From Boesenbergia rotunda (taxonomy: Eukaryota; Streptophyta; Magnoliopsida; Zingiberales; Zingiberaceae): a stretch of DNA of 64,000 nucleotides. Both the position numbers and the translations under genes were made by a program. Location of the stretch: contig JAGFNQ010004034.1 in NCBI GenBank assembly GCA_024364735.1, positions 62,001 to 126,000 of the forward strand, given 5' to 3'. Shown here piece after piece: positions 45,030 through 56,649 of this stretch (positions within the stretch are counted from its first letter, which is position 1; every line of letters starts with the position of its first letter). A model generated the notes under the pieces. That model made no database searches. It was not told the DNA's origin and saw only the letters and a list, made by a program, of their open reading frames with translations.

Positions 45030-45458
45030 AAATTGGAAGCAGAAGAGTTGAAATCCTCTAGGGTGGACGATATTAATGATTTTCATGAGAAATCCTCTAA
45101 GGATGAGGATCTTGATAATTTGCATATTAAAAATCTTGAGGATGAAAATAAGGGCTTGAAGGGTGAAATTGAAAACCTCAAGAATATTCTTGAGAAATTT
45201 TCAACAAGTTCCAAAACCCTATATATGATCTTAAACTCCCAAAGGACGGTTTACAACAAGGCCGGTATAAGTTACCGACCTAAGGAACCAACCTTTCTAT
45301 CATTAATGTCAAGAACCCAATTTAGATCATCAAATGATTCTAGGGTTCAAAAAGTCAAAAAGAAAATGACTAAGGCATGGGTGCCTAAGTCTTTCATTGT
45401 AGATGCCTTAGGTCCCAAAATTTGGGTACCTAAAACCTCAATATTTAGAATTGTATAA
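45030..45458 (+). pseudogene. In-frame continuation of element 2 gag after a TAG stop
   Basis: The same frame runs for 142 more codons: a coiled-coil segment (ENKGLKGEIENLKNILEKFS), then a basic tail with two WVPK motifs (KAWVPKSFIVDALGPKIWVP). The element-1 tail after its own stop has the same WVPKS motif. The stop therefore interrupts what looks like a normal gag C-terminus, or is read through. Confidence 0.6.
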
Positions 45459-47711
45459 GCATTAATTGAGGGGGAGCATCTATCAACATAGGTTGTTGAT
45501 AAGTGGTGCTTCAAACCCAAGGCTAAGGTTATACTAGTTTCAAAATAAGTCAACAAGCCTTGGAAATTGTTTTTATATATTGCATGAAGTGTTTAGATTC
45601 ACACATAATTTGCTCTTGCCATGAATTGCTTAGATTAATTGGTTTTCTTGTTGCAATTTATATTTTTCTGCAAATTATATGCCTTATCTCAAGGAACACA
45701 ATTGCATATATGATATACAATATCAATACATGATAAGGCATCAATAGACAAGGACATGAGCTCAAGGTTTAGACTTAGATTTTGCTTAAGGTATTTTGTT
45801 TGGTAAACATGATCAAGTATACCATGATTTACTATATGTGTTAGTAACGTTAATGTATTGCATGCAAATTTTTGAGGAATATATAGGTTGTGATGATGAT
45901 CATAAAACCTCACAAGGCAACATCAATGCATGTTTTTAAAATGTTTTTAAAACTGGTTAAATGAGATAAAAGCATGTCAGACAATCATGTGTTAGAAAGC
46001 TTGATCATGAATTGATCATAAGTTGATACAAGCATGTTTTGGAAACTTGATGATAATATGATACAAGCATGTTTTGGGAATTTGATCATACTTTAATCAT
46101 AATGTGACATAAGCATGTTTTGGAATTTTAATCATCCATTGAAATTGACACAAACCTAATTTTGGTTAAGAACAGCATGATCACATAGTTTATGATGTTT
46201 TAAGTTCCATGACTTGCTTGTTTTTTCCACTTGACTGATATTTAAGTTCATGCTTAGCAAAAACTGATCATGCCTTGATGAATCTTGATTTAGTTAAGGA
46301 ACATAAACCATGTTGTTTATTTTTAAATAAGGAAAACCCTTCTTTAGAATCAAACAAATTAAAACCAATTGAGTTAGGATTTGGGAATGGCTAAGAATTG
46401 AAACAAACATGATTTCAGAGTTTCTGAAATCGATTTCTGAAATCTGGAACTCAGAAAACATTCTGTGCCGAACCTGATCGGCCACCTGACCGATCAGGGA
46501 TCCCTTTGATCGGTCCGGTGAACGATCAGACCAACTCTGATCAAGGAACTCCCAGGTCATTCCAAATTGATCCAAAACCTCCTCAAACTAATCAATTTTC
46601 GTCGAATTGTATCAGATTACTTATCATACTGATATACACAAACATGATACAATCTGATTACAATTGAAACATATTTGATCATCCATTGGTACAAACCTGG
46701 TACTAAGGAAGCATAAATTTGTTCAAATGGTAAAATATGGGTAGAAATTGTTAAGACCCTTGATTCTCAGATATGTTTCTGAAACATCAAGTGATCCTAA
46801 TCATACTTGGAATAAAATTTGATACAAACCTATGTTGGAATGTTCAAATTCATGAGAAAGGGTTTGTTGAGTCATGACTCTTATTTTTAATGTCGTGTTC
46901 CAGAAATGTTTTTGTAATGTCGAATATCAATAGAGTCTTCTCTCCTGTTAAGGGATGCAAATTGTTAATGCAGTCTGATCAGGAACGTATCAGAGTTTCA
47001 GGAATTTTTCAGAAATCTGATCGATCCCCAGACTAATCAAAAATTTTTCTGTATCACGTAATCAACGAACCTGATCGGTCACGAAGACCAATTAGGACTA
47101 TGTTTCAGATACAGATGCATTCCTTACTCATCCTATGAAGCATATACGTATTTGACCATGATATACTTCTGTATATGTCTTCACATGGAAGTCCAAGTGT
47201 TAATGCAGTCCGATCTTGAACGAATCAGAATTACAGAAATTTTTCTGAAAATTGATCGTTCATAGATAAATCAAAAATTTTTCTGTATCGATCATCAGTC
47301 TGATGGAATTGCGATAATTGTTGTCATATGATGCATATACATCGTTGCCATGATACATTTATGGTATATGCCTCTCATAGGCAATTCCAAAATCATCCTT
47401 TGACTTATTTATCATATGAAACATATACATGTTTGACCATGATATTATTCCGTATATGTTTTCATGTGAAATTCAAATTTTACCTTTGATTATTTTGGGT
47501 TTGGGGAGAGACCCTTGGTTGAGGGGGAGTTTGATGTTTAAACTGAATAACCATACCCTTTTCGATGTTTGACAAAGGGGGAGAAAATGGCTGATTAAGT
47601 TTATGGTTATTATAGGGGGAGGATCATGATTCCCTTATGAGAATTGAACGGACTTCAATTGATTGATACCTAAACTTAAATCAGGTTGTCAAACAACAAA
47701 AAGGGGGAGAT
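45459..47711 (+). other. Non-coding interior of element 2, with stray LTR-type hairpins and PPT
   Basis: No enzyme motifs in any frame. Several near-repeats of a gataCAAGCATGTTTTGGAA-like sequence occur at 45970-46120. LTR-type GATCGGTC hairpins recur at 46473-46530 and 47069-47096. The PPT aaaaagggggagat lies directly before the 3' LTR. Confidence 0.7.
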
Positions 47712-49970
47712 TGTTGATGCAGTCTGGCCCGGTTGTTGTTTTGGTGTTTAACAATGATTTAAGTTTGGTTGATTGAAATTCAGGTTATGTCCAGGTGGAT
47801 CTGGGAGATCGCACGCTGGCATGGAAAAAGTCCTACCTTGGAGGGTTAGGTGAAAAGTCCTAGTCTGGAGGGCTAGGTTGGTGGAAATCCCGGTGAGTGA
47901 AGCCGGGTCCTGGTGAGTGAAGCCAGGTGATGGAAATCTCGGTGAGTGAAGCTGGGTCCTGGTGAGTGAAGTCAGGTGATGGAAATCTCGGTGAGTGAAG
48001 CGGGGTCCTGGTAAGTGAAGCCAGGTGGTGGAAATCCCGGTGAGTGAAGCCGGGTCCTAATGAGTGAAGCCAGGTGATGGAAATCCCGGTGAGTGAGGTC
48101 GGGTCCTGGTGAGTGAAGCCAGGTGATGGAAATCCCGGTGAGTGAAGCCGGGTCCTGGTGAGTGAAGCCAGGTGATCGAAATCCTAGTGAGTGAAGCTAG
48201 GTTGAAATCCTGGTGAGTGAAGCCGGGTGACCGAAACCCTGATGAGTGAAGCCAGGTTCTAGCTTGGAGGGCTAGGTTGAAGTCCCAGTGAGTGAAGCTG
48301 GGCTTGGCACAAGTCAGAGAAGGGCTGGAGGCTTGTTCTCGTGACTTAGAGTGCATTTGGGCTTGCCTGGATCGGTCTGGTGACCGATCAGGGAAGTTGG
48401 CACGGTGCTCCTTCGTGGATCGGTCTGGTGACCGATCCAGCGATGACTGATCGGTCTGGTGACCGATCAGGGAGTATGCGTTTCACTCACTGAATGGCTC
48501 CTGATCGGTCTGGTGACCGATCAGGGAGCTCACAAGTGGGTTGAGTTCCCTTGCTGATCTGCTCCTGATCGGTCTGGTGACCGATCAGGATCACTGTGCA
48601 GATCATTCTGGAGAACAATCCAGCATCGCAGGTTCCTCTCTATGATCGATCAGGATGGAGCCGGATCTGTCTGGTCATGATCTGATCGGTCTGGTGACCG
48701 ATCAGGAGGCTCCCTGATCGGTCCGGTGACCGATCAGGAGGCTCCCTGATCGGTCCGGTGACCGATCAGGAGGCTCCCTGATCGGTCCGGTGACCGATCA
48801 GGGATCATACAGTGGGTTTTGGGAACCTTACTGCTCGACTCCTGATCGGTCTGGTGACCGATCAGGGATACTGTTCAGATCGGTCTAGAGAACGATCAAG
48901 TGTCGCGAGATTCTCCTTATGACCGATCAGGATGGAGCCTGATTGGTCTGGAAGCAGCCTGATCGGTCTGGTGACCGATCAAGCTGGAGCCTGATTGGTC
49001 TGGGGACCGATCTGGAGTGTGCAGCAGAATGCTGGATTGGTCTGGGGACCAATCAGGAGTGTGTAGAAGACTGCTGGATCGGTCTGGTGACCGATCAGGG
49101 TCCTTCCTGATCGGTCTGGTGACCGATCAGGAGCAGAACTTTAATTCAAATACGCTGTCAGAAGTCTATTTTCACTGTCGATTCTCTGCTACTTGCTGAT
49201 TTCTTTTTGATATGCATTGCTAAGCCTCTGTTGGAGTGTCAATGTGATAGCAGGTGATTCAAACACTCAAGGAGGGTCAATGGGAGGCTTTCCTTGGAGC
49301 AGGTTTGGATCTATTGTGTTTTCAGGTCTCAACGGTGTCTGGCGCAATTGGCAACTGACGAAGGCGCGGCTGGCAACTGACGGAGGCTCAGCTGGAGGAG
49401 TGTCCAGTGGACTGAGTGCTCAGAGAGGTCAGTGGGTCAGGGTGTGAGTTAGTGGTGCTGATGGAGTTGGCGACGTTGAGCAGGAGCTTAAGAGACAAAG
49501 CTGGATGCAGAGGAGCTGAGGTGAACAAGACAGAAAACTTGGGAAGTTTGGCTGGGCTGTGTTCGTGCTCTCTGTTGCTTTGTGCTTGAGCGATCTTGTT
49601 ACATCATTGTGAGCTTGTCTTCTCGAGTGTCTCTGTGCTTAACTTGTATCTTCTTGAGATCACTTGTGGAGAGGTTTCTCCACCGAGAAGGAGGCTGCTA
49701 CTATCTGGAGTTCATCGGGGCTTGATCTGTCGACGATCAAGGGATCGCCCACCTCACGGGCACGCCAAGGAGTAGGGGCAAGTTGTCCCCGAACCTTGTA
49801 TATTGCTGTGTTAGCGTTGGTTTGATTCCTTTCTATGTTTTATTCTTCCTGTTGCATTTTGTTTCCGCTGCTACTAATCTGATCACAGGAAGAAAGTTCA
49901 AACAAGAGGGGACGATTTGAGTGTCTGGCTATATTCACCCCCCCCCTCTATAGCCATCCGAGTTCCAACA
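47712..49970 (+). repeat. Element 2, 3' LTR (2259 bp)
   Basis: Near-identical to the 5' LTR. The extra length comes mainly from additional GATCGGTC hairpin units at about 48510-48800. Confidence 0.92.
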
Positions 49971-49975
49971 GCCTC

Positions 49976-51723
49976 TGCCTCCGTTGCCGCCACTCGCTGG
50001 AGAAGGTCTTCAATGACTCCTCCGGAGCACAACAGGCGGCTTGTAGCCGCACAATCAGAGGCAACCTACAGTGTGGGACAATGATAGTCAAGGCAAGGCA
50101 ACTAAGTAGGGAGGAAGAATTCAAATATAATCACCGTTAGTAGAGACTGATGTAGCATGCCCAGATATCGAGTTGATTCAGCCAATCGCCTCCACCGAAT
50201 GGGAGGAGAAAGGATTTCCCCAGCAAGGGGCCCTGACTAGCTAGGACATCTATCGGGTCGGGGTCGTCCTCCTCTGAGCTAGAAGTCCACTACCGATCAT
50301 CTGAGGGGACCCCTTTTATCCTGATGGATTGGGAGCCCTTTGTTGCCGCCTTCTTCGCCACGGGGACCTTCCGGTGGGAGTTGAGCATGTCCTTTGACAC
50401 CTCCTTACCGCGTGGGGTAGCGGGAAGGTCGGTCGGGGGAACCAGGTGGTCAACGATGGGAGCGGAGGCCGTGGCCGCGGGGAAAGAAGGTTCTTCCCGA
50501 TCTCTCGGGGTCCGGGGAGCTGCCTCCTTATCGGTAGCAGAGCATAGAAACTCCGAGGATATGCCCTTCTTCAACCTCTTCAGGGGGTGATCCCTATACA
50601 CTAGCCACTTCCGCCGTCTTTTCTCGGTAGCTTGGGTCTCGGGGGGTGCGACAAAGGGAGGGGGTGCAACTTCTCCCTCTAGTGCCTCAACAGGAGAGGC
50701 ACTGGAACCCCCTGCAGGGTCCGTCGGCAGCTCTGATGCTCCAATATCTTGGGGAGCCTCCGGGGTCTCCCGGTCTTCGGAGGGCTCAACCCCTTCCTCG
50801 CAGCCCTCAACGGAGGTGCCCATAGGAGCAGAAGAAGCTGAAGCGGGAACCAACGCCTGTTCGTTGGCCTGGTCCCACTTCAGGATCCGGTTCATTACTA
50901 GGGAAAACATGACGTCGTCTACAAAATAGAGACAAAAGGGCATCAGTTAGCATTAACCACGATACGTAAAAGACAAAAAAGGAACTTACGGAGATTGGGA
51001 CTAAGGCTCGTGACTTTCGGACTAAGATTGGCCCGATAAAGGAGCTCCTCGCATTGCACCAGTTGGAGGCCGTGGAACTCCATCCCTGCCAGGATACCTC
51101 TAGCATGCTGATATCCTGCGTCCTGCTGGAAGTCGCCAAGGTCTGGAATGGGCGGCAGGCTTTCCGTCCAGTGGATAGGACTAAAGGGACGCTCAGGGAG
51201 TTGGATATAAAAGAATCGTTCCTTCCAACCCTTGTGGGAGGAAGGAAGACCCCCCCGGGTTCCTATGACCAGAACGAGCAGTAAAGTCAAATGCCCCTTG
51301 GGACCCGACCGGAACGAAGAAAAAAATGGAAGAATCGGGGGGTCAAAGGAATGTCAAAATGTTTGAACAGGACAAAAGCTCCGCCCATCTGAGCAAAGGC
51401 ATTTGGAGTCATTTGCTGGAGGGGGATACCGAAGTATTTAGCAACATTCATATAAAAGAGGGAATAGGAAAACGAAGCCCTAGTTCTACCTGCCCTAGAA
51501 AGAAAGTGAAAAAAATTCTTAGGGGTTTCTATAGGCGATTGGCCTAGGCCAGAACTCGCATCTCCCAGCCTTCCGGAACACCATATTTCTGGCTGGCGGC
51601 CTGAAGGGATTCCCTCCGGACCCTAGAAGAGGTGGTATCGTACCACTCCATATGATATCCTAGTTCCCCCAAGGAGTCATCGTCGTCGGCTCGGGTTTTC
51701 TTCTTCTTCTCCACTGGACCCAT
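49976..51723 (-). pseudogene. Antisense ORF of the Tat element, N-terminal and central parts
   Basis: The - strand gene starts at an ATG at 51723 (MGPVEKKKKTRADDDDSLGE) and is interrupted by TAG after ...GWEMRVLA near 51545. It continues with YFGIPLQQMTPNAFAQMGGA, reminiscent of the plant family annotated as putative gypsy-type transposon protein (Transposase_28; by memory, unverified). A canonical intron lies at 50989-50919. Next comes a Pro/Ala/Glu-rich domain and a basic segment (KRRRKWLVYRDHPLKRLKKG). It is cut at 49975 by element 2 and continues at 41618. Confidence 0.6.
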
Positions 51724-52285
51724 GAGGATAGGGGAGAGGAGAAAGAAGATGTAGACGTACCATCGTAAAAGTGGCGCAACAGCAAGACGAGCAGCAGGAG
51801 AATGAAGATGTTTGGAGGCAGATAGGGCAAGGAGGTCGAAGGGTGCCGTTGCTCCCGCTTTTATAGAGAGGAGTCACACATCTGTAGGCAATAAGATAGT
51901 AGCACGTCAACGACGCTAATTGGTCATCCTGAGCAGCCGCTAGCCCTTACTGCCATCGCTGGGTATGACACGCGGCATGTATCGGGGAGATATCGCGCGC
52001 CGCACAAAGGGGGAGGAGGCACGTGGCGAGGCCACATTCGCTGGGCGATCGTGTCACCATTACAATACCTCACGCACCTATAAAGGGGCTGGGATAGCCG
52101 TCAGAGCGTCGCCATAACATTTGCGAGAATGCTGGACATATTCAAAAAATCACTCGGGGTCCTGGGTTGCATGGACTGCTTCCTCGGACCCAAAATGCCA
52201 CTAGCGAAGTAGCAGAAGGTGGAGAGACCATCTGGGCATAGCTTCTTCATCACACTACCAGTCTAATCAGTTAAGCACACTTCCT
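51724..52285. other. GC-rich 5' flank of the antisense gene, end of the Tat remnant
   Basis: Probable promoter region of the antisense gene, then Tat element sequence that changes abruptly into AT-rich DNA near 52285. No 3' LTR could be identified. Confidence 0.4.
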
Positions 52286-52290
52286 TCGAA

Positions 52291-52650
52291 TTTTTTATAA
52301 ATTTATAATTCTTAAATATCTTTTATAAAATAATAATAATTTTGAATATTCCAGAATGTGATTTTTAATTGTCGAATTGACGATTCCAATTCGTGATCAA
52401 AATTAATTCTACACCATCAAAGATTTTCATTTTTAAGGATTATAAAATTAAATTTATTCATACACATGACAAATTTTATTTATTTAGGCGGAAGTGGCGT
52501 ACGATGCATTTCGACACCCGAATAAATTCCTCCAATAAGGTATTTTTAAAATTTCTTTAAATTTTAGCAAGTTAGAGATTAATTACTTAGTTCTTTTATT
52601 GGGATTAAAAATAGGTATATGATACATTAGTACTTATTAAGTTGGATTTT
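52291..52650. repeat. Direct repeat, copy A (about 360 bp)
   Basis: Starts ttttttataaatttataatt. Shares order and most of its sequence with 53351-53737, including tgacgattc(c)aattcgtgatc, caaagatttcattttaaggatt and aaattcctccaataaggta. No coding capacity. Confidence 0.85.
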
Positions 52651-53291
52651 TTATATGGTAAATTTCGGATACGAAATTAATTAAAATAATAGGATTCATG
52701 AGTTACAATTATATTTCACTCATTTAAATCAGGATTTATCATTCAAAATTAATTATATATAAATAACATGATCTAATTATTATCTATATTTAAAGCTAAA
52801 GTTGGAAATCAAAAGAATGACTAATAATGACTAATTTAAATCCATCACAAAATAGACTAATCTAAAATTATTACAAAAGTTATTAATCTTATTTATCGTC
52901 GGAGTTTCTACAAATATAGAATGATCTTTTACGAGACTACATGAGTGTATGACATTCCATAATCTTTCTCATTGGGAAATGAGGAGGAAGAAAAGCTAAA
53001 TCTAAAATTCAAAATGTCCAAATCAAGGAACTTCTTCCCTATATATTTTAGTCCATCCTCAACCACATAAAAGCTCATTCCTCATAAATAACCGATAAAT
53101 GTTAATAAAACGAATTAACAATCCTACAGTATTTTATTTTTTCTATATTTTTTTTTTGCTTGCGATTACTCCTAGAGTTTAGTCTTCCTATTTAGTTATA
53201 GTATAAGTATTAAAAAAATTTAAACTAAAAAATAATTAAGTTTGTACAGAATTTATGAGTAATAATCAATTGATCCAAATCTGATCGAGAG

Positions 53292-53310
53292 AATATATAT
53301 ATATATATAT
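53292..53310. repeat. (AT)n microsatellite
   Basis: Short AT dinucleotide tract between the two direct-repeat copies. Confidence 0.85.
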
Positions 53311-53350
53311 AAAATCCGGATTCGAGTCAATAGATTAATGTTAATCATTG

Positions 53351-53737
53351 ATTTTTTTTATAAATTTATAATTCTTAAATATTTTTTATAAAAATAATAA
53401 TAATTTTGAATTTCGCTATTCGTGAACCCGTGATTTTAATCGTCAAATTGACAATTTTGAGTTGTGATCGGATAATTAATTCTACCCATCAAAGATCTTC
53501 ATTTTAAGGATTATAAAACTAGATTTATGATGTGTTATATGTATGGTATATTTAAGTATTTTAATTGTCTGGGGAGAGCGTATGATGCGTTTTGACACTA
53601 GAATAAATTCCTTGATAAGGTATTTTTAAATTTTCTTTAAATTTTAGCAAGTAGAGATTAATTACTTGATTAGAAGAGTTCTTTTATTGGAATAAAAAAT
53701 AAGTATACAATACATTAATAATTATTAAGTTGGATTT
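53351..53737. repeat. Direct repeat, copy B (about 390 bp)
   Basis: Second copy of the 52291-52650 unit with small insertions and many substitutions. The two are about 700 bp apart in the same orientation, so an old local duplication or two insertions of one element. Confidence 0.85.
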
Positions 53738-53942
53738 GTAATCAAAATATTTTTGTATAGTTAGAATCTTAAAAAATAGCTAACAGAACTTCTTCCAAAT
53801 ACTCCCTCCTAAAAGTATCCGGGCTAGTCATCTATGTGTGTGTTCGTGGGTATCGAAAGAGCAGAGCTAAACTCACCAACAAAAACATCCAAAATGTCTC
53901 ATGAGCGCAACACAAAAAGTAGTATCAAACTGCCAGGACACA

Positions 53943-54340
53943 TTAATGAAACGGAACAGCTAACAATTGCCTAATCAAACAAACCAAGAACATGCATGCG
54001 GCAATCAGATCTAGAGAAGAATATGTGAACAGGACAAGGAACAAAAAACAGGGAAGCAATTTGATACTTGGTTTTGGTCCCAGAGGAACAAGGGCTCTCC
54101 AGTGCCCACCCGCCGCGTAGACGCGGACGCCATCAAGGGCATCCATCCCAGGTGGCGACGACGCCGGTAGTGACTGCTGCGGAGGACCAGGCGACGCAGC
54201 TCCAAGGATCGGCATCTGAAGCCGATTAGTGACGAGCCGAGTGAATCGGGGGATCAAACCCACAGACGAATTCGATCCGCTTACGGGGGAGGGAGCGAGG
54301 CGGAGACAGGGGTGAGCGACGAAGGGGAGGCGATCGCCAT
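53943..54340 (-). pseudogene. GC-rich possible gene fragment (5' end), unidentified
   Basis: The - strand has an ATG at 54340 (MAIASPSSLTPVSASLPP) followed by a GT donor at 54284-54283 and an AG just before 54215, where another ATG begins a 90-residue open frame (MPILGAASPGPPQQSLPASS...) ending in a hydrophobic stretch. The GC content and codon-like composition differ sharply from the AT-rich surroundings, as expected of a monocot first exon. No family was recognised and no further exons are visible to the left, so this may be a gene relic or a short non-coding transcript. Confidence 0.3.
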
Positions 54341-54565
54341 GACGCAACTGCAGCGGCGAATCGACAAACCCTAACTGCCTCCACAACAAAATCGCAAGCG
54401 ACAGTGAAAGAGTGAACCTTTCTATTTCCGAGGCCTCGGTGAAGACGTGGGCGAAGCTGGATCCCGGTTTGTACTCTCGCCTCGCTTAGACTCGCCTCTT
54501 CTGGAAAAATTAACGCTAATAGATGACATGGAGTCTAGATATTAGGATTTAAAATTTAGGGTTTA

Positions 54566-54576
54566 ATCCCACAAGG
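54566..54576 (+). promoter_or_regulatory. Upstream sequence element (USE) of the U2 gene
   Basis: ATCCCACAAGG matches the plant snRNA consensus RTCCCACATCG at 9 of 11 positions. It starts 76 bp before the U2 start. Confidence 0.75.
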
Positions 54577-54608
54577 TTTGTTCTGGCTTAAACGAATGGA
54601 ATTGACGA

Positions 54609-54615
54609 TATAAAA
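54609..54615 (+). promoter_or_regulatory. TATA box of the U2 gene
   Basis: TATAAAA 33 bp upstream of the transcript start, with 32 bp between USE and TATA. That spacing is the plant RNA polymerase II snRNA class, as expected for U2. Confidence 0.8.
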
Positions 54616-54641
54616 GAAGAGGTCATGACAATTACAAAAGC

Positions 54642-54838
54642 ATATCTTTCTCGGCCTTTTGGCTAAGATCAAGTGTAGTATCTGTTCTTATCAGTTTAAT
54701 ATCTGATACGTAGATCATTGATCTACTATGATATTAAATTAATTTTTTATTAGGGAGGATCCAATACAGTAGCTTGCTACTGGGCTCCTCGTGCGTCGTC
54801 TTTGTGTTGCACTATTGCAAGCGCCTGGCGCACCCAGC
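54642..54838 (+). ncRNA. U2: U2 spliceosomal snRNA
   Basis: Core of the U2 snRNP, which pairs with the intron branch point and with U6. The 5' third is almost identical to plant U2 (atatctttctcggccttttg...), with the branch-point pairing motif GTAGTA at 54675-54680, stem-loop IIa (atcag...ctgat) and an Sm site (aattaattttttatt, 54740-54755). Stem IIb is GTAGATC/GATCTAC (54710-54726) instead of the usual GTGGGTC/GACCCAC, and pairing is fully conserved. Stem-loops III and IV follow, ending gcgcaccc. The intact promoter and compensatory changes argue for a working gene. Length is about 197 nt, as expected. Confidence 0.93.
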
Positions 54839-56003
54839 CAAGTCATATTAAATTTATATTTAATTAGTATTTATTATTTAATAGTATGTTAAATATAATC
54901 ATGTATTAATCGTAGGAGAATATGCTTAAAATACTATACAACAAAATAAATAAATAATACATATGTTATGTTATGTGTGTATATATATATTAAATATATA
55001 AGATTATAATAATTTAAATTAATATAATAAATAGTTAATAAGAAAATAAATTTATATGATTACATAAAATTTTTTGAATTTTATTATATTTTAATATGAT
55101 ATACCAATTAGAATATAAAACTATGTGACATGCTCGTCCCGTGAGCTGCCTGATCTATCCACGTCTGAATCACCGTTCCATTGACGCTATAATGTCAAAA
55201 AACACTTCCATAGCAATCGACGTTTTGTATCAGAAAATTGAAATGACATGAGGTGTTCCCATGCATGAATCGTCCCGACGAACCATGAATTCCATGTATC
55301 CTAGCTCGACTTCAGATGCACTACAACAGGCTACAAGTCTTTTTGGCAACGCTTAGTTGGGGATACATATGCTTCTTGATGAACTTGAACCAATTTCATG
55401 AATCCAATCCGAGTGCAAGTGCAGTAGAGTACAGGCTGTAAGTCTTTCGCCTTTCGAGCAATACTTAGTTGGAGGTACATATGATCCTGGCCAGGGGTAC
55501 AGACAAATCTGCCTTACGAATTTTTCAATTCGATTTTAATAATATTTGATGAGCTTTAACATGCTCGACTAAAAACTCAACCTGATTTCAATAATATTTG
55601 ATTCATATTTAAAATTATCAAATTGTTCAACTCGAACGTGCTCGAATATTTTTTAAATCGAATTCAAATATTAAGGGGGCACTCATGAATTTTTTTTTTA
55701 ATTTTACTATATATTTATTATTTCTAATCAAATTTTAAAAACTAATAATAATTGATTTTTGAAATACAACACTGACTACGATTCAAATAATTCAAATGAG
55801 TTCAAATTTAAGCCATTTCATGGCAAATTATTCTGAATTTATGTGGCAAATTATTCTGAATTTATGCCATTTCAAGGCAAATGATTCTTATTGAATCAAA
55901 ATTTGAACCATGAATCAAATTCGAGATCGGATTTCATTTCAAATCATACTCGAACCAAAATAATTTATATTTTCAAACTTAGAATCAAATTCGAACACCA
56001 CAT

Positions 56004-56050
<47 letters not shown>

Positions 56051-56649
56051 CGAGCTTGAATCCGAATAGTATTATTTTCGTACTATTCAATTTAATTTCT
56101 TTGCAACCCTAATCCCGACCTAACTTATGATTTTGGCAGGGGTGCAAACAAATCTTACGTGAGTTTTTTCGAGCCGATTTCAATTATTTGATTCATATTT
56201 TTGAGTTGGTTTCGATAATATTTCAGATTCAATAATATTTGAAGAACTCAAATATGCTTATTAAAAAAATATAGCAGGTTTCAATTATATTTTCATTCAT
56301 ATTTAAAATTATCAAATTATCAAACTCGAACTAAAATAATTTTTAATTGAATTACACTTGTGAACTTATGTTTAATATAATTATGTATTTATTATTTTTA
56401 ATCAACACATTGATTTTCAAAAATTAATAGTATTAATTTTTGAAATAAAAATTCAAATAATTCAAATGAGTTCAAATTTAAACCATTTCAAGACAAATTT
56501 CATAGCAAAGTTTGAATTTGATCAAATCAAAATTTGAACCATTGGAATCGAATTTAAACTCTAATTTTATTTCAAATCAATCTCGAACTAAAATTATTAT
56601 ATTTTCAAACTTTTAATCGAATTCAAATATCATATATATTATTTGAGTC
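54839..56649. other. AT-rich intergenic DNA with a duplicated degenerate block
   Basis: No gene. The block 55500-55990 (cttacg-aatttttc-aattcgattttaataatatttgat...; aaattcaaatgagttcaaatttaa) is repeated in diverged form at 56135-56640. A plausible snRNA 3'-end signal region (agtcatattaaa) follows U2 at 54842. Confidence 0.5.
56002..56047. repeat. (AT)n microsatellite
   Basis: About 45 bp of AT dinucleotides with one interruption. Confidence 0.9.

Larger units (their letters stand above)
41619..49970 (+). mobile_element. Non-autonomous gag-only copia-type LTR retrotransposon, element 2 (8352 bp, TSD GCCTC)
   Basis: 5' LTR 41619-43750, 3' LTR 47712-49970; both start TGTTGATGCAGTCTGG and end AGTTCCAACA. 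The exact target duplication GCCTC lies at 41614-41618 and 49971-49975. PBS TGGTATCAGAGC at 43753. PPT aaaaagggggaga precedes 47712. Only gag is encoded; 45459-47711 holds no enzyme motif. The LTRs differ mainly in repeat copy number. The plan is the same as element 1, but the sequence is clearly a different family. Confidence 0.92.
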
